NCBI GenBank assembly: GCA_910585015.1
Contig: CAJUCT010000005.1
Coordinates: 79,342 to 143,341 of the forward strand
Origin: an uncultured Acetatifactor sp.
GTDB lineage: Bacteria > Bacillota > Clostridia > Lachnospirales > Lachnospiraceae
Reading direction: 5' to 3'
DNA length: 64,000 nt
Both the position numbers and the translations under genes were made by a program. Below, in pieces: positions 44,297-54,295 of this stretch. Under the pieces are notes generated by a model. It did not search any database. It was not told the DNA's origin and worked only from the letters and a program-made list of their open reading frames with translations. How positions within the stretch are numbered: position 1 is the first letter of the stretch; every line of letters starts with the position of its first letter.

Positions 44297-46565
44297 GAGA
44301 AACTTTCCCTACCTTTCTATATCGTCTGATCATACCGACTCCCAACCACAGCAGGACAGTCACGCCCGATATTACCTCCGCCACCCGGAACAGGATAAAT
44401 CCCTTATAAGACACCCGAATAGTTCCTGCGTAACCTGAAGGAACAGCGATGCGAAGATCCCCATGGCCCCCTCTATTCTCTGTAATATATGGAACTGCCG
44501 TCTCCCCGTCTGCGTCTATTCCATATCCTCTATAGCCTGTCAGCGGCAATTCCATATACAATTCCTGCGGCGTCCGGTTCTCCACATGAAGACTAATTGT
44601 CAGCCCTTTCTTATCATAATCTTCCCACAGCAGTCCCTCATCCGCTGCCGGGTCATGGTACTGCATCTGCGAAACATCCATCCCCTGGAGCAGATACTCT
44701 CCGTTGACCACACTGACATTTCCCATATTTTCGGCAGTATACAGTCTAAGCGAACCATGGACATAGGAAATCTCATTGACATGAAAAAGCGTTGCCCACA
44801 GAGCAGTTACGGCGATTGCAGTCACACTTCCCGCTCTGATAATACCTGCCGCCCGCATTTCCCAATGAGCGCTTTCCTCTTTAAGCCACGACATTAAAAA
44901 TGCCGCTGTAAACGAGGCGAACAATGTGGCCATAGTCAAAAGACGGGTAGGAAACTGTATAGCCGTTGCCAAAAGTCCTATTCCCGGTATCCGCGCCACC
45001 ATGTCCCAGGGAAAATATCTTGTACTCAAAAACAGCGACAATATCCCCAGCAGCGTCCCCCATTTCATAGCTTTATCATATGAGTTTCCCGAATTTTTTC
45101 CCCTGCGGCAAAGCCTCACAGCCATATAGCATAGCAGCACAGCCCATAGAGCCGCGCCTATCTGAATCGGTTCACAGTTATACATCCCTGTCTGTCCCGC
45201 CCCCGCATAAGGGTACATCTGCAGAATTCCGGCAGTTCTTGTTCCCATATGCTGAATGTCCTGGGTTACAATATCGCTCAGCGCATATTTATCCACGGAA
45301 AGCATTTTCAGCAGCGGAATCCAGAACCATGCATTCACCAGCAAAAAAGCGCCTGCCGCTTTAACCAGTTCCCGCAGAGTTTCTTTCCGAAACGTTTTCC
45401 TCCACATCACCAGCGCCGCCAGAACCAGCGCCACTGCTGTCATCTCGCAGGTCAGTATGTGAGACTGCAGGATGCCGCTAAGACCTACAATCAACGACAT
45501 TTTTGCTCCCACATAATCCTGTTTTTTCTCATCCTGTGTGTAGATGCGATAGAATCCGCAGATTACCATCGGCAGAAACATCATCCCAAGATATTCCCCC
45601 ACTGCGTTGCGATTGTAAATATTATAGATATGATAGGGCGCCAACTCATAGAGCACACTGCCCAGCAGCGCGCCATAGCGGTTTCCCGTGCAGCGGTAAA
45701 AGGAACGGTAAGCGATGACCGCCGTACCCGCCAGCACCGCCAATACAAAAATTTTGTATGCGTCCATCAGTGAGAAACCAATCAGGCGCAGCAGAGCCGG
45801 GAAGACTAAAAATAAATCCCCATAGAAGCTGGATACTGCATAGCCATGTCCATACAGCCAATATTCCTGCACCCTGACCGGGAACTGCCCACCGTGCAGC
45901 AAAGTCTCCTTCAGTCCCTCTATCCGCAATAAATGAAATGCCCCGTCTGCGCCAAGACTCATATAATCCGTGCAATACGGTAGATAAGCCAGCAGAATAC
46001 TCAGCGTCAAAATTCCTGCCACAATTCCATGCTCTGTGGAAAAAGCACCGCATAGCAGCTTTTCCCGCAGCCAGATCAGCAGGTTGACTGCCGTTTCCGC
46101 CAACAGGAGAATAAACGCCAGCATCCGCCAGCCCTCACTCGTCCTGTACAGTTCAATCTTCTCCACAGGCTGACCTGTCTCCCCGATATAATTGCAGAGC
46201 ACAAACGCGTTGTCCACTCTGTCAACCACATATGCCTCTATATCTATTTCCCGCCGATGGGCCAGGACGGAGACGCCATTACACCGCAGCGCCTGAAAGC
46301 TACTCTCCGAAGCCCCCACCGTGGGATACAGTATACCTTCATGTTCTTCGCACCGCATTCTCAATCGGTACACCCCGGGACGCAGTGTAATCCAATCACT
46401 GCGATAGTAGTTACCGCCCTCTTCTATATACATCTTTCCCGCTATGGCATCCGCGTCTGCGGAAAATACCAGTTCCTCAGGGCGAAAACAGAACAATACG
46501 CATATAATCAACCCCAGCAGTTCTATGCCAAGCAGCAGCCTGTGTCTGCTCATAAAATCCCGCAT
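44289..46565 (-). CDS. Large polytopic membrane protein, YfhO/GT-C-like
   Basis: The 758-residue protein has an N-terminal membrane helix, a first outer domain of about 130 residues, some eleven helices, and a C-terminal outer beta domain closed by a last helix. SLGADGAFHLLRIEGLKETLLHGGQFPVR carries the acidic outer loop and the R-x-x-G motif seen in GT-C-type enzymes, and VGEYLGMMFLPMVICGFYRI is shared with the next gene. Such proteins add sugars from polyprenyl phosphates outside the membrane, for example to teichoic acids. The start at 46565 has AGGAGA upstream. Confidence 0.78.
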   Translation of the reverse strand: MRDFMSRHRLLLGIELLGLIICVLFCFRPEELVFSADADAIAGKMYIEEGGNYYRSDWITLRPGVYRLRMRCEEHEGILYPTVGASESSFQALRCNGVSVLAHRREIDIEAYVVDRVDNAFVLCNYIGETGQPVEKIELYRTSEGWRMLAFILLLAETAVNLLIWLREKLLCGAFSTEHGIVAGILTLSILLAYLPYCTDYMSLGADGAFHLLRIEGLKETLLHGGQFPVRVQEYWLYGHGYAVSSFYGDLFLVFPALLRLIGFSLMDAYKIFVLAVLAGTAVIAYRSFYRCTGNRYGALLGSVLYELAPYHIYNIYNRNAVGEYLGMMFLPMVICGFYRIYTQDEKKQDYVGAKMSLIVGLSGILQSHILTCEMTAVALVLAALVMWRKTFRKETLRELVKAAGAFLLVNAWFWIPLLKMLSVDKYALSDIVTQDIQHMGTRTAGILQMYPYAGAGQTGMYNCEPIQIGAALWAVLLCYMAVRLCRRGKNSGNSYDKAMKWGTLLGILSLFLSTRYFPWDMVARIPGIGLLATAIQFPTRLLTMATLFASFTAAFLMSWLKEESAHWEMRAAGIIRAGSVTAIAVTALWATLFHVNEISYVHGSLRLYTAENMGNVSVVNGEYLLQGMDVSQMQYHDPAADEGLLWEDYDKKGLTISLHVENRTPQELYMELPLTGYRGYGIDADGETAVPYITENRGGHGDLRIAVPSGYAGTIRVSYKGFILFRVAEVISGVTVLLWLGVGMIRRYRKVGKVSRG

Positions 46566-46626
46566 TTTCTCTTCTCCTATCAGAGCATTGCATATCCCTT
46601 GTTCCATGTCCCATGATATGCCGTTT

Positions 46627-48894
46627 TCATTTTGCTATTGGTTTTCTCCAACCGCCTTTTCGGCGTCTTACATATATTACAAGAAAACTCAGTAATGTCA
46701 TATAGCTGACTGCTTCCGCAACACGCCAATACCACGGACTCACAAATCTGACAGAAACCTGTGCGTCGAAACCTGCCGGTATGATAACCCTGACCACATT
46801 ATTGTCCCCTTTACATACAGGCAGCGGTACTTTTTCCTCTCCTGCGTACGCCCGATACCCATAGTAATGCAGCAGCGGCAGTTCCACATATCCTTCCTGA
46901 CCACCGGCATTGATGCATCTGAAATCCGCACACAGCGCCCCCTTTTCATACTCCTCTATCAAAAGCCCGCCGTCTGTAACGGGAGCATGATATAACAGCG
47001 TTTCCTCCTGTGTACCCTGCACCAAGTATTCCGCTCCCGAAATATACCCTTTCCCCATCCCCTCTTCATTAAACAGGGTCAGCGGATTGTGACTCTTGAT
47101 TACATGGTCATTCAGATACAGACCGGAGGTGGCAATTCCTGTCAGTACACATAGCAGCCCCACATAATAAAACCTTTTCTGCTTCTTTTCCCGGAAAAAA
47201 TACAGGCAGCTGCAGCACAACACAACCAGAAACGTACTTGCCCAACCCAGGAAACGATTGGGAAACTGCAGGCTGCTGACCAGAGAGGCCGCCAGACGAC
47301 CGCTTCCTTGAATTTTATCCCACGGAAAAGCCTCTAGGCTCATGCACATCAGCAAAGCACTAAAGCAAAAGGAGAGCTTGCCTATCTTATATATCCGCTT
47401 ATCCAAATCTTTAAATCCACCGAAAAACCATAATACCCCAAAGACCAGAAAGCCCAATATAAGAATAAAGCCCACTCCCAACGCATGGGAATGCCGCATA
47501 CCTAATTCCCCAATCACTGCATTATCACCAAGCCGCCACCAGTTAAACAGCAGTTGAGCCAAATACAATCCCCTTTCCTGAATCGGCCTTGCCCACACAT
47601 GCTTGATATGCAAGTCCTCCCGAATATAATAATCGAGAAACGGAACCAGAAACCAAAGACTCAAAAGCAGAGCTGCACCGGCGCCCTTGCACAATTCCCA
47701 AAAAGTCTCTTTACGGAATATTTTTCTGATAAACACAACGCACAGTAACAGCGTCATAAACGCTGTTATCTCGCAGCTGAGCACATGCGTCTGAAGAAGT
47801 CCTGCATATCCCAAGGCCAGCGGAACCCAACAGCTGCGGTATGCTTTATCATGCACATCCTCCGTGAACACACGCCAAAAACCATAGACAACCAGCGGCA
47901 TAAATGTAACCGCGCTGCCCTCCCCCACCGCGGATGTGATCACAAGCTTATAGATTCGAAATACAGACAGCGTATACAGGGCGCTGCCTGTCACGCCTAT
48001 ATACTTATTGCCAAATATCCGTGAAAAAGAGTAATAGGCAATCCATACGGTCAGCGCATTAAGCGCTATGACATAGCAATTGTAGGAGAAAGTGACGGGG
48101 AAACCAATGATCCGCAGCAGGGCCGGAAACAGCAGTAAAGTACCGCAGTAAAAAATTCCATTGGCATATCCATGTCCATGAACCCATTCAGGTTCCAGCC
48201 TTACCGGAAACTGCCCGGATAAAATCCCGTCCTTGATGCCTTCTATTCTATGCAGATGATAGGTCAAATCCGCCCCAGAGGGCGTCATACCCATTAGATA
48301 AGGAACGGAAGCCGCCAGTGTCAGAACCGTTAAAAGAAATATAACATTTTTTTTCTCCCTGGAAAGTCCATACTGCCTGTCATACCACCGCAGCATCTGT
48401 ATGACCAGCAGCAGCAGCGTTGCCGCCACAATGATTGTCAGACAAATCCCCCAAAGCCCATTCGTCTCATAGATGCGCAGGTTCCCTGTCTGCAAATACC
48501 CCTCTCCATCATATTTGACTAAGAGTTGCAATGTATCGGTTCTCTCAAAGAGCCACATATGGAAATCCGTCTGGGACAATCCGCTATACAACTGGTCCCC
48601 GTGGGTCAGCAATCCGTTTGTAAAAACATTTCCGTCCTCCACCCAGCACATACTCTGCATATCCGTGCTGCAGGAATACTCCAGTTCCATGCGGTACACT
48701 CCCGGCGAAAGACTGATTTCCTCAAAGACAGTACAATCACTGACTGCGATTCCCTCTTGAAACAAAGTGCTGCCCTCATACAGGTATTCCCTGTTTGGCC
48801 ACAAAATCCGGACCGCACACACAAAGCTCAAAACCGTGGCCACCAGCAATATTATCCTTGTACTTTTTAATTTCCAGAAACCTACTGTTTTCAT
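46627..48894 (-). CDS. Large polytopic membrane protein, YfhO/GT-C-like, paralogue of the next gene
   Basis: The 755-residue protein has the same plan as 44289-46565: an N-terminal helix, an outer domain with LSPGVYRMELEYSC (compare LRPGVYRLRMRCEE), the loop TPSGADLTYHLHRIEGIKDG with LSGQFPVR, about eleven helices, and a C-terminal outer domain with VQGTQEETLLYHAPVTDGGLL. The two are tandem duplicates that have diverged strongly. A glycosyltransferase role at the outer face of the membrane is inferred from the GT-C-like loop. The start at 48894 has GAGGGAG upstream. Confidence 0.78.
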   Translation of the reverse strand: MKTVGFWKLKSTRIILLVATVLSFVCAVRILWPNREYLYEGSTLFQEGIAVSDCTVFEEISLSPGVYRMELEYSCSTDMQSMCWVEDGNVFTNGLLTHGDQLYSGLSQTDFHMWLFERTDTLQLLVKYDGEGYLQTGNLRIYETNGLWGICLTIIVAATLLLLVIQMLRWYDRQYGLSREKKNVIFLLTVLTLAASVPYLMGMTPSGADLTYHLHRIEGIKDGILSGQFPVRLEPEWVHGHGYANGIFYCGTLLLFPALLRIIGFPVTFSYNCYVIALNALTVWIAYYSFSRIFGNKYIGVTGSALYTLSVFRIYKLVITSAVGEGSAVTFMPLVVYGFWRVFTEDVHDKAYRSCWVPLALGYAGLLQTHVLSCEITAFMTLLLCVVFIRKIFRKETFWELCKGAGAALLLSLWFLVPFLDYYIREDLHIKHVWARPIQERGLYLAQLLFNWWRLGDNAVIGELGMRHSHALGVGFILILGFLVFGVLWFFGGFKDLDKRIYKIGKLSFCFSALLMCMSLEAFPWDKIQGSGRLAASLVSSLQFPNRFLGWASTFLVVLCCSCLYFFREKKQKRFYYVGLLCVLTGIATSGLYLNDHVIKSHNPLTLFNEEGMGKGYISGAEYLVQGTQEETLLYHAPVTDGGLLIEEYEKGALCADFRCINAGGQEGYVELPLLHYYGYRAYAGEEKVPLPVCKGDNNVVRVIIPAGFDAQVSVRFVSPWYWRVAEAVSYMTLLSFLVIYVRRRKGGWRKPIAK

Positions 48895-49099
48895 TCTCTC
48901 CCTCGTCCTTGTATACATATAAAAACCTAGAGGAGGAATGGCTTACACCGCTGCCTCTCCGGCTCTATGTGTACAGAAACCCCTTATTATCAGATCACCA
49001 AGTCCCTGCCTTATTCTTCCGAACTGTTTCAAATAATAGCATATTTTATCTATGGTTTCAATATTTTTTGGATTACGGCATTTTTTAATCGTGCAAACA

Positions 49100-50647
49100 C
49101 TATTCCATATAAAACAAAGAATATGCGCCATAATCAATTTCCTGAAATCCCATGCTTCGCAGTTCCCCCATATATTCCGCAAAGGTATGCCGCACAATAT
49201 AATTACAATCTTCCTCAATCACCCCAAGCCCATTCCATACATATTGTCCATACCGATTATCTTTCCGCTCTCCTATCCGCAGTTCGTAAGGAGAAGGACG
49301 GACACTCAGCGCATAATAGATTCCCGCCTCCGCCATATATGTCACCCTCTCCCGAAGCAGCGGGTCGCCTTCAATATATGAAATACCCTCTTCGACCAGA
49401 CAATCAAAATAGGGCATTTCCGGATTGTTCTGCATATAGACGCCGCTATAATAATATTGTCCAAATCGAAAAAATCCCCATACGTATATCCCTGTCCACA
49501 GGACACAGATTCCTCTGGCAATCCAGCCTCTGGCCCGCCAGAGTACCCATATCCCCTCTATTGCCATCAGTATGACTGCATAAAAAATGCCATTGATCTT
49601 ATTGGTATTGCTTTCTATATGCAGGCACAGGATCCAGACAGATAAGAACCAGAATAGGACGCAACTGGCAGGAAGCCATTTTCTATCCTTTATTGAGATG
49701 GCTGTCTTCCCCAAAATACAAACGGATCCCAGCACAAATAACGCAGAAGTCTTTCCATATAAGTTGGGAATGCCCGGAATAGAATTGTATACTAAGTCAT
49801 CTCCTGAAAAAATACTTTTCCATGCCTGCGGCAAATATGCAAAATTAAAATATCCTAATTCACTGGCACGATAGATCTCCAGCTTGGTGATGGTAAAAAT
49901 ACCCCATGTCATTTCCTGCAAGTCAAACATATTGACAATCTGTACGGCAATCAACGGAGCAGCCAGAATACCCATAGGCACTGCCATAGCAAACCACTTT
50001 TTCCACTCCAATCTGCGTATTCGGAGGCAATACAGCAAATTCATAATTAGGAACAACGGGAGAATGATATAGGCGAGCACATAGGTATACAGTACTAATC
50101 CGCCCATAATTCCCGCCGCCACATAATTTATTAAAGTACCGTTTTCCAACGCCCGTATGAAAAAATACAGAAACATGGTCGACATTCCCAACATTAGGTT
50201 ACAGTCCAATCCGAAACGAGCCGCAAGAATAAAATAGGGACATATCACCAGGAGAACTCCCACCGCATAGGGCATATAATTATTTTCTGGATAAATTCTC
50301 CGGGCTATCTTAACTCCAAACACCAGATTGAGCAGAGAAAACACACACCCGGGCACTCTGATCAAAAAAGAATGCCATCCAAATATTTTAAACAGAAAGG
50401 CGCACAAAAATGCATACATGGAACTCTGTCCACCGCCAAAATTATTCAAATACACTGGCCATGATTTCAGATATCGATCCACTCCATATTGTGAAAGACA
50501 CCATGCGTCATAAGCCATTCCGGCTTCATCTATATGGAGGCCGGCTGGCAATTCCATAAGCAAAGCCAGGCGGGTCAGTCCAAAACCGACCAGCAATGCC
50601 CCCCAAAGCATCATGGATATTATATGCTTCTTCTTACTGCATACCAT
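49100..50647 (-). CDS. GT39/PMT-like membrane glycosyltransferase
   Basis: The 515-residue protein has about eleven membrane helices. The first outer loop reads LHIDEAGMAYDAWCLSQYG, with the D-E pair that is catalytic in PMT_2/ArnT-like GT-C enzymes, and SWPVYLNNFGGGQSSMYAFL follows. RVPGCVFSLLNLVFGVKIAR is also typical of this group. These enzymes move a sugar from a polyprenyl-phosphate donor to an acceptor outside the cell. The start at 50647 is preferred over a GTG eight codons upstream. The decayed 3' end of a sister copy lies directly upstream (50690-50885). Confidence 0.82.
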   Translation of the reverse strand: MVCSKKKHIISMMLWGALLVGFGLTRLALLMELPAGLHIDEAGMAYDAWCLSQYGVDRYLKSWPVYLNNFGGGQSSMYAFLCAFLFKIFGWHSFLIRVPGCVFSLLNLVFGVKIARRIYPENNYMPYAVGVLLVICPYFILAARFGLDCNLMLGMSTMFLYFFIRALENGTLINYVAAGIMGGLVLYTYVLAYIILPLFLIMNLLYCLRIRRLEWKKWFAMAVPMGILAAPLIAVQIVNMFDLQEMTWGIFTITKLEIYRASELGYFNFAYLPQAWKSIFSGDDLVYNSIPGIPNLYGKTSALFVLGSVCILGKTAISIKDRKWLPASCVLFWFLSVWILCLHIESNTNKINGIFYAVILMAIEGIWVLWRARGWIARGICVLWTGIYVWGFFRFGQYYYSGVYMQNNPEMPYFDCLVEEGISYIEGDPLLRERVTYMAEAGIYYALSVRPSPYELRIGERKDNRYGQYVWNGLGVIEEDCNYIVRHTFAEYMGELRSMGFQEIDYGAYSLFYME

Positions 50648-50689
50648 TTCTTCTTCCTTTCCCCCTATCACAATTGAAGCCGCCTTTCC

Positions 50690-50885
50690 TTATTCCATAT
50701 AAAGCATCAAATACGCCCCTGGTTTATTTCCTGCCCCCCTGCACATCGCAGTTCATCCATGTATTGCGCATAAACATATCCTACGATATTTAACCGCAAT
50801 TCAAACGGGGAAATTCCGGCACTCAGTGCATAAAAAATTCCTTCATCCTATATGTCAGCTTTTCCTGTCATAACAGTTAGGATCC
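50690..50885 (-). pseudogene. Decayed 3' end of a second GT39-like gene
   Basis: Reading the minus strand gives DEGIFYALSAGISPFELRL and VGYVYAQYMDEL, then in another frame GAYLMLYME and a stop. The intact gene next to it ends EAGIYYALSVRPSPYELRI, RYGQYVWNGLG and GAYSLFYME. This is clearly the worn C terminus of a duplicate. It fills the gap before the GtrII-like gene. Confidence 0.82.
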
Positions 50886-50890
50886 AGGCA

Positions 50891-52489
50891 CTAATCACTC
50901 AGCTTTACAACTACACACCCTTCTATTATTTTTACAGAACCATCAGCCGGGAATACAGACATCTCTGCATATTCCTGACCGCTTAATATTCGCTCTGATT
51001 GTTCTCCTGCACTCACAGAATATTCCAATCCCATGTATTGCCTGAAAAACTGATTCCAGCAGTTTTGCCTTCCATTAGCTGAATCCCAGACCAGACCATA
51101 TTCCGCCGCGGTCCCCTTCACGACTTGATACATATCCTCATATGGACGGGGATAATTTCCCCGCTCCTCATCGCCTCCTATCACAAGCGCTAATCCTGGC
51201 GTATAGTCCGCCTCGCTGTTGACCCTGCCAACAATCTGCTGTGCTAATGCATAGATTCGGTGTAAATCCATCTGTATACAATTTTGAAAAACCTGCGTGT
51301 ATAACCCCAGAATAAAAAGTAATCCTCCCAGTGTAAAAAGTACAGTCCATTCAGCAACCACGCCCTGCCAGTCTGTGGTGTTCATTCCCTGTCTGCCCAC
51401 TGCCAACGCAATTCCAAAAATATAGATCCAGTTCATATGCGGCAGCATCAATATTCCTGTCACCCCAGCAATACTACACTCCGGCGCCATGATCACAATG
51501 CTCATAAATGCCATGGGAATAAGCAGTACAGCAACAATCGCAATAACAATTTCCATCACCTTTTGATGGTATTCTCTCTTTGCCATACATCTGACCAGAA
51601 CCGCCAAAATGATTATGGCCGCCAGCATATTAAGCTTTCCGCGCCCCATCCATGTATTGTTATACAATTCATCCGTAAAATAGTAACTGAAGAAATAATG
51701 ATAGGACTGCTTTATCAGCATAGGAATCCTGCCTAAAGGAATCTTTCCCATGCTGTCAAATCCCCTGTCTGCTACGGGTGAAATCCCCTTCCATCTACAC
51801 ATCATTTTATAAGACAGCAAATAAAGCGCCAATGCACAGCCCCCTGCTGTCAGAAAGCGGCAGCCTCTGCTTATCAATTGCTTAGCCGACTCATTATTCC
51901 GAATTATCCCAAAGAGCAGATATAACAGACATAAGGTTATTGCGGATCCAATATATGCCTGATAAATGCTGGCAGAAACCGCCAATAAAACAACAGCCAA
52001 AATATAGTGTTTCCAAGTATGTCTCTTTACAAGACACCAGACAAACAAAACAGCGAAAAGATATGCAAGAAGATATGCATCCGCTGTATAATAGTAGGTC
52101 AAAGTACTGCAAAGAGAAGGTGAGCAGATCACAAGACCGCCAACTATATAGTTCCAGGGATATTTCCTTATTTCCAGCAGGCAGCATAAAAGAACAGCTA
52201 TCACAGCTGCAATAAGAATGCAAAATATGGTCTGCAAGGCCGGAAACTGATAATATCCTTTCCATCTGTTAAATACGCCCAGACCAACCCGCCCCAATAT
52301 ATCTTCCCAACCATAATAGCTTTTATATACCATCCCCTGCCATACACCGTCCGGATTTGTCAGCCACAGCGTTATCATCCGCAGATATATTATAACCCCC
52401 AGGAAAAATGTAAAGAGAAATGTCCTTTTCTCCATCTTATATTTTTCAGCTAAATGCCTCCATATATTGTCTGGGAAAAATTTGTTCAC
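50891..52489 (-). CDS. GtrII-like membrane glucosyltransferase
   Basis: The 532-residue protein has about ten membrane helices and the features of the GtrII family: VGLGVFNRWKGYYQFPALQT after the first helix, TYYYTADAYLLAYLFAVLFVWCLVKR, and VSASIYQAYIGSAITLCLLYLL. GtrII proteins transfer glucose from undecaprenyl-phosphate-glucose to surface polysaccharide in other bacteria. A C-terminal outer domain of about 140 residues follows the last helix. The start is GTG at 52489 with GAGGATAG upstream, 33 bases after the previous gene. Confidence 0.82.
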   Translation of the reverse strand: MNKFFPDNIWRHLAEKYKMEKRTFLFTFFLGVIIYLRMITLWLTNPDGVWQGMVYKSYYGWEDILGRVGLGVFNRWKGYYQFPALQTIFCILIAAVIAVLLCCLLEIRKYPWNYIVGGLVICSPSLCSTLTYYYTADAYLLAYLFAVLFVWCLVKRHTWKHYILAVVLLAVSASIYQAYIGSAITLCLLYLLFGIIRNNESAKQLISRGCRFLTAGGCALALYLLSYKMMCRWKGISPVADRGFDSMGKIPLGRIPMLIKQSYHYFFSYYFTDELYNNTWMGRGKLNMLAAIIILAVLVRCMAKREYHQKVMEIVIAIVAVLLIPMAFMSIVIMAPECSIAGVTGILMLPHMNWIYIFGIALAVGRQGMNTTDWQGVVAEWTVLFTLGGLLFILGLYTQVFQNCIQMDLHRIYALAQQIVGRVNSEADYTPGLALVIGGDEERGNYPRPYEDMYQVVKGTAAEYGLVWDSANGRQNCWNQFFRQYMGLEYSVSAGEQSERILSGQEYAEMSVFPADGSVKIIEGCVVVKLSD

Positions 52490-52522
52490 CGCTCTATCCT
52501 CACTTATCTCTTTGTTTCCTAT

Positions 52523-54241
52523 TTACTCCCCTACCACTACTCCCATTGAGTTGAACTCTTTTTCTCTGTACTCTTCTTTTAGACGAAATCCCCCTTCAAG
52601 ATTCCCGGTACGCAGTTCTATGGCTTCCAGTCTTGACGCATGGGGAGTACTTGGGAAATAATGATATCCAATACAATCGCTCCCCTCCGGCACATATACC
52701 TCCATATTTCCCCAGACAACGCTTCTGGCTTCTCTCCAGTTATAATCCGCCGGGCGTTTCCAGTAAGTTTCTGTAAAATTATCCGCAACCTGTACTATGC
52801 AAGCAGTTCCACAATATATACCAGCCACGCAAATCGCCCATGCCATAACCCGACTGTTTATTTTGTGACAGATCAGTCCCAATAGGAACGCCGGCAGTAA
52901 AAGCATATATGTCAGACCATAACGTATCAGCGGAGCAGTCACAAACCACATGATCACCTGGGCGGCGCTCACTGACAGCAACAACATGGAAGCGCCGCAA
53001 TCTTTACGTTTCCTTAAGATAATCCTCACCGAATATCCCGCTAAAATAACCATACATACAATATTGAAAAGGAACAGCGTTTTTATCATACCTTGCTGAT
53101 TATCAAACCATCTGGGAAACCAAATGGAAAAGTCTGCATCATACATCGTCCTGCTGGTCATCCCCCGTCCCCAGGCCATGATCTCTCTGCTGTCATCCGC
53201 GGCGACAGAGGCCGCCATCTTCCAATCCACATTAAAGAAATCCAAAGAAGAATAGGGATATACCAGATAACCGGAGACATATACATTGCGGATAAGAAAC
53301 GGTGCAACAATCAAAACCCCCACACCCAGAAAAAAGAAAATCTCCTTCCACCTTTTCTGGCGGATCAGCGTTACTGCAGGATAAACTGCCAGAAATACCA
53401 ATAGCCCCGCTGAAAGTTTGATCGTGACTGTCCACACAGCCAGCAGACATAAAATACCATACTCTACCGGTTCCCTCTCCTGCCGCTCTATCAGCTCTGC
53501 CCACTTTGCTGATATATACAGCACCATGCAAAGAGTCAGAAGATCTGAACCTGGAGAAGAAATTAACAGTGAATTTTCCAGATAGCTAAAATAGATGAAG
53601 ATTCCGATTTTGTAGAAATCTGACGTCGTTAGACGTTCTTTTTTCCATATGTTGAGTGTACCTGCCGCATAGCAAAGCATCACTGCAGCCACAAAGCCAT
53701 TCAAGCTGTGCAAAGACTGGTTTACTGCGAATTTCAGGCTAAACAGTGCCTGCAGGCAAAAAAAGGCGCTGTTGTAGGCAAAACGGTTATGGAGATTTCC
53801 AAGCCCCTTCACCACGCCAAATTGTTCAATCCAGCGGATTGCCTGTGCATGGTATAAATCCGTGTCATAGTGCCAGGTATTGCCCGCCGTAATATAAACC
53901 AACAGAAGTACAATCAGTACGGCCAAAAGACAGGGGCCATAACCCCACCCCCTAATTTTGGTCCACATATACACTATATACCGTACTATTTTCTTTCGAA
54001 ACGTTACCAACAGCAATATGGACACCACCGCCAATAGGAGAGTTGCAATCTTACCCACACCGCCAAACAAACTGAAAACCTGGGCATACACTGTCAGGCA
54101 TAACAACCCCATCAAGATATGTAACTCCATGCTGGCCGGCTTAACTCTACCTGTTACTTTCCCGATTCCCTCCATAACAGCAAATCCCACAAGAAACGAA
54201 GTTATGCCAATCCATCCCCAGCTCAAAGCAACTAATATCAT
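52523..54241 (-). CDS. LIC_10190-family-like membrane protein, GT-C type
   Basis: The 572-residue protein has about twelve membrane helices. The outer loop reads GNTWHYDTDLYHAQAIRWIEQFGVVKGLGNLHNRFAYNSAFF, which is the mark of the LIC_10190 family of large membrane proteins found in surface polysaccharide loci. ISSPGSDLLTLCMVLYISAKW and the outer C-terminal region (DYNWREARSVVWGN) also fit. The catalytic role is unproven. The start at 54241 has GGAGG six bases upstream. It directly follows ldcA and begins the membrane protein array. Confidence 0.82.
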   Translation of the reverse strand: MILVALSWGWIGITSFLVGFAVMEGIGKVTGRVKPASMELHILMGLLCLTVYAQVFSLFGGVGKIATLLLAVVSILLLVTFRKKIVRYIVYMWTKIRGWGYGPCLLAVLIVLLLVYITAGNTWHYDTDLYHAQAIRWIEQFGVVKGLGNLHNRFAYNSAFFCLQALFSLKFAVNQSLHSLNGFVAAVMLCYAAGTLNIWKKERLTTSDFYKIGIFIYFSYLENSLLISSPGSDLLTLCMVLYISAKWAELIERQEREPVEYGILCLLAVWTVTIKLSAGLLVFLAVYPAVTLIRQKRWKEIFFFLGVGVLIVAPFLIRNVYVSGYLVYPYSSLDFFNVDWKMAASVAADDSREIMAWGRGMTSRTMYDADFSIWFPRWFDNQQGMIKTLFLFNIVCMVILAGYSVRIILRKRKDCGASMLLLSVSAAQVIMWFVTAPLIRYGLTYMLLLPAFLLGLICHKINSRVMAWAICVAGIYCGTACIVQVADNFTETYWKRPADYNWREARSVVWGNMEVYVPEGSDCIGYHYFPSTPHASRLEAIELRTGNLEGGFRLKEEYREKEFNSMGVVVGE

Positions 54242-54295
54242 ATCTTTCCTCCGGTTTATCATTCCTCTCCACAGCTATAATCTGCTCCGTATAAG

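Noticed and set aside
48943..49218. A 91-codon minus-strand frame beginning MRKIVIIL
   Set aside because: It overlaps the end of the GT39-like gene in another frame and has no plausible domain.
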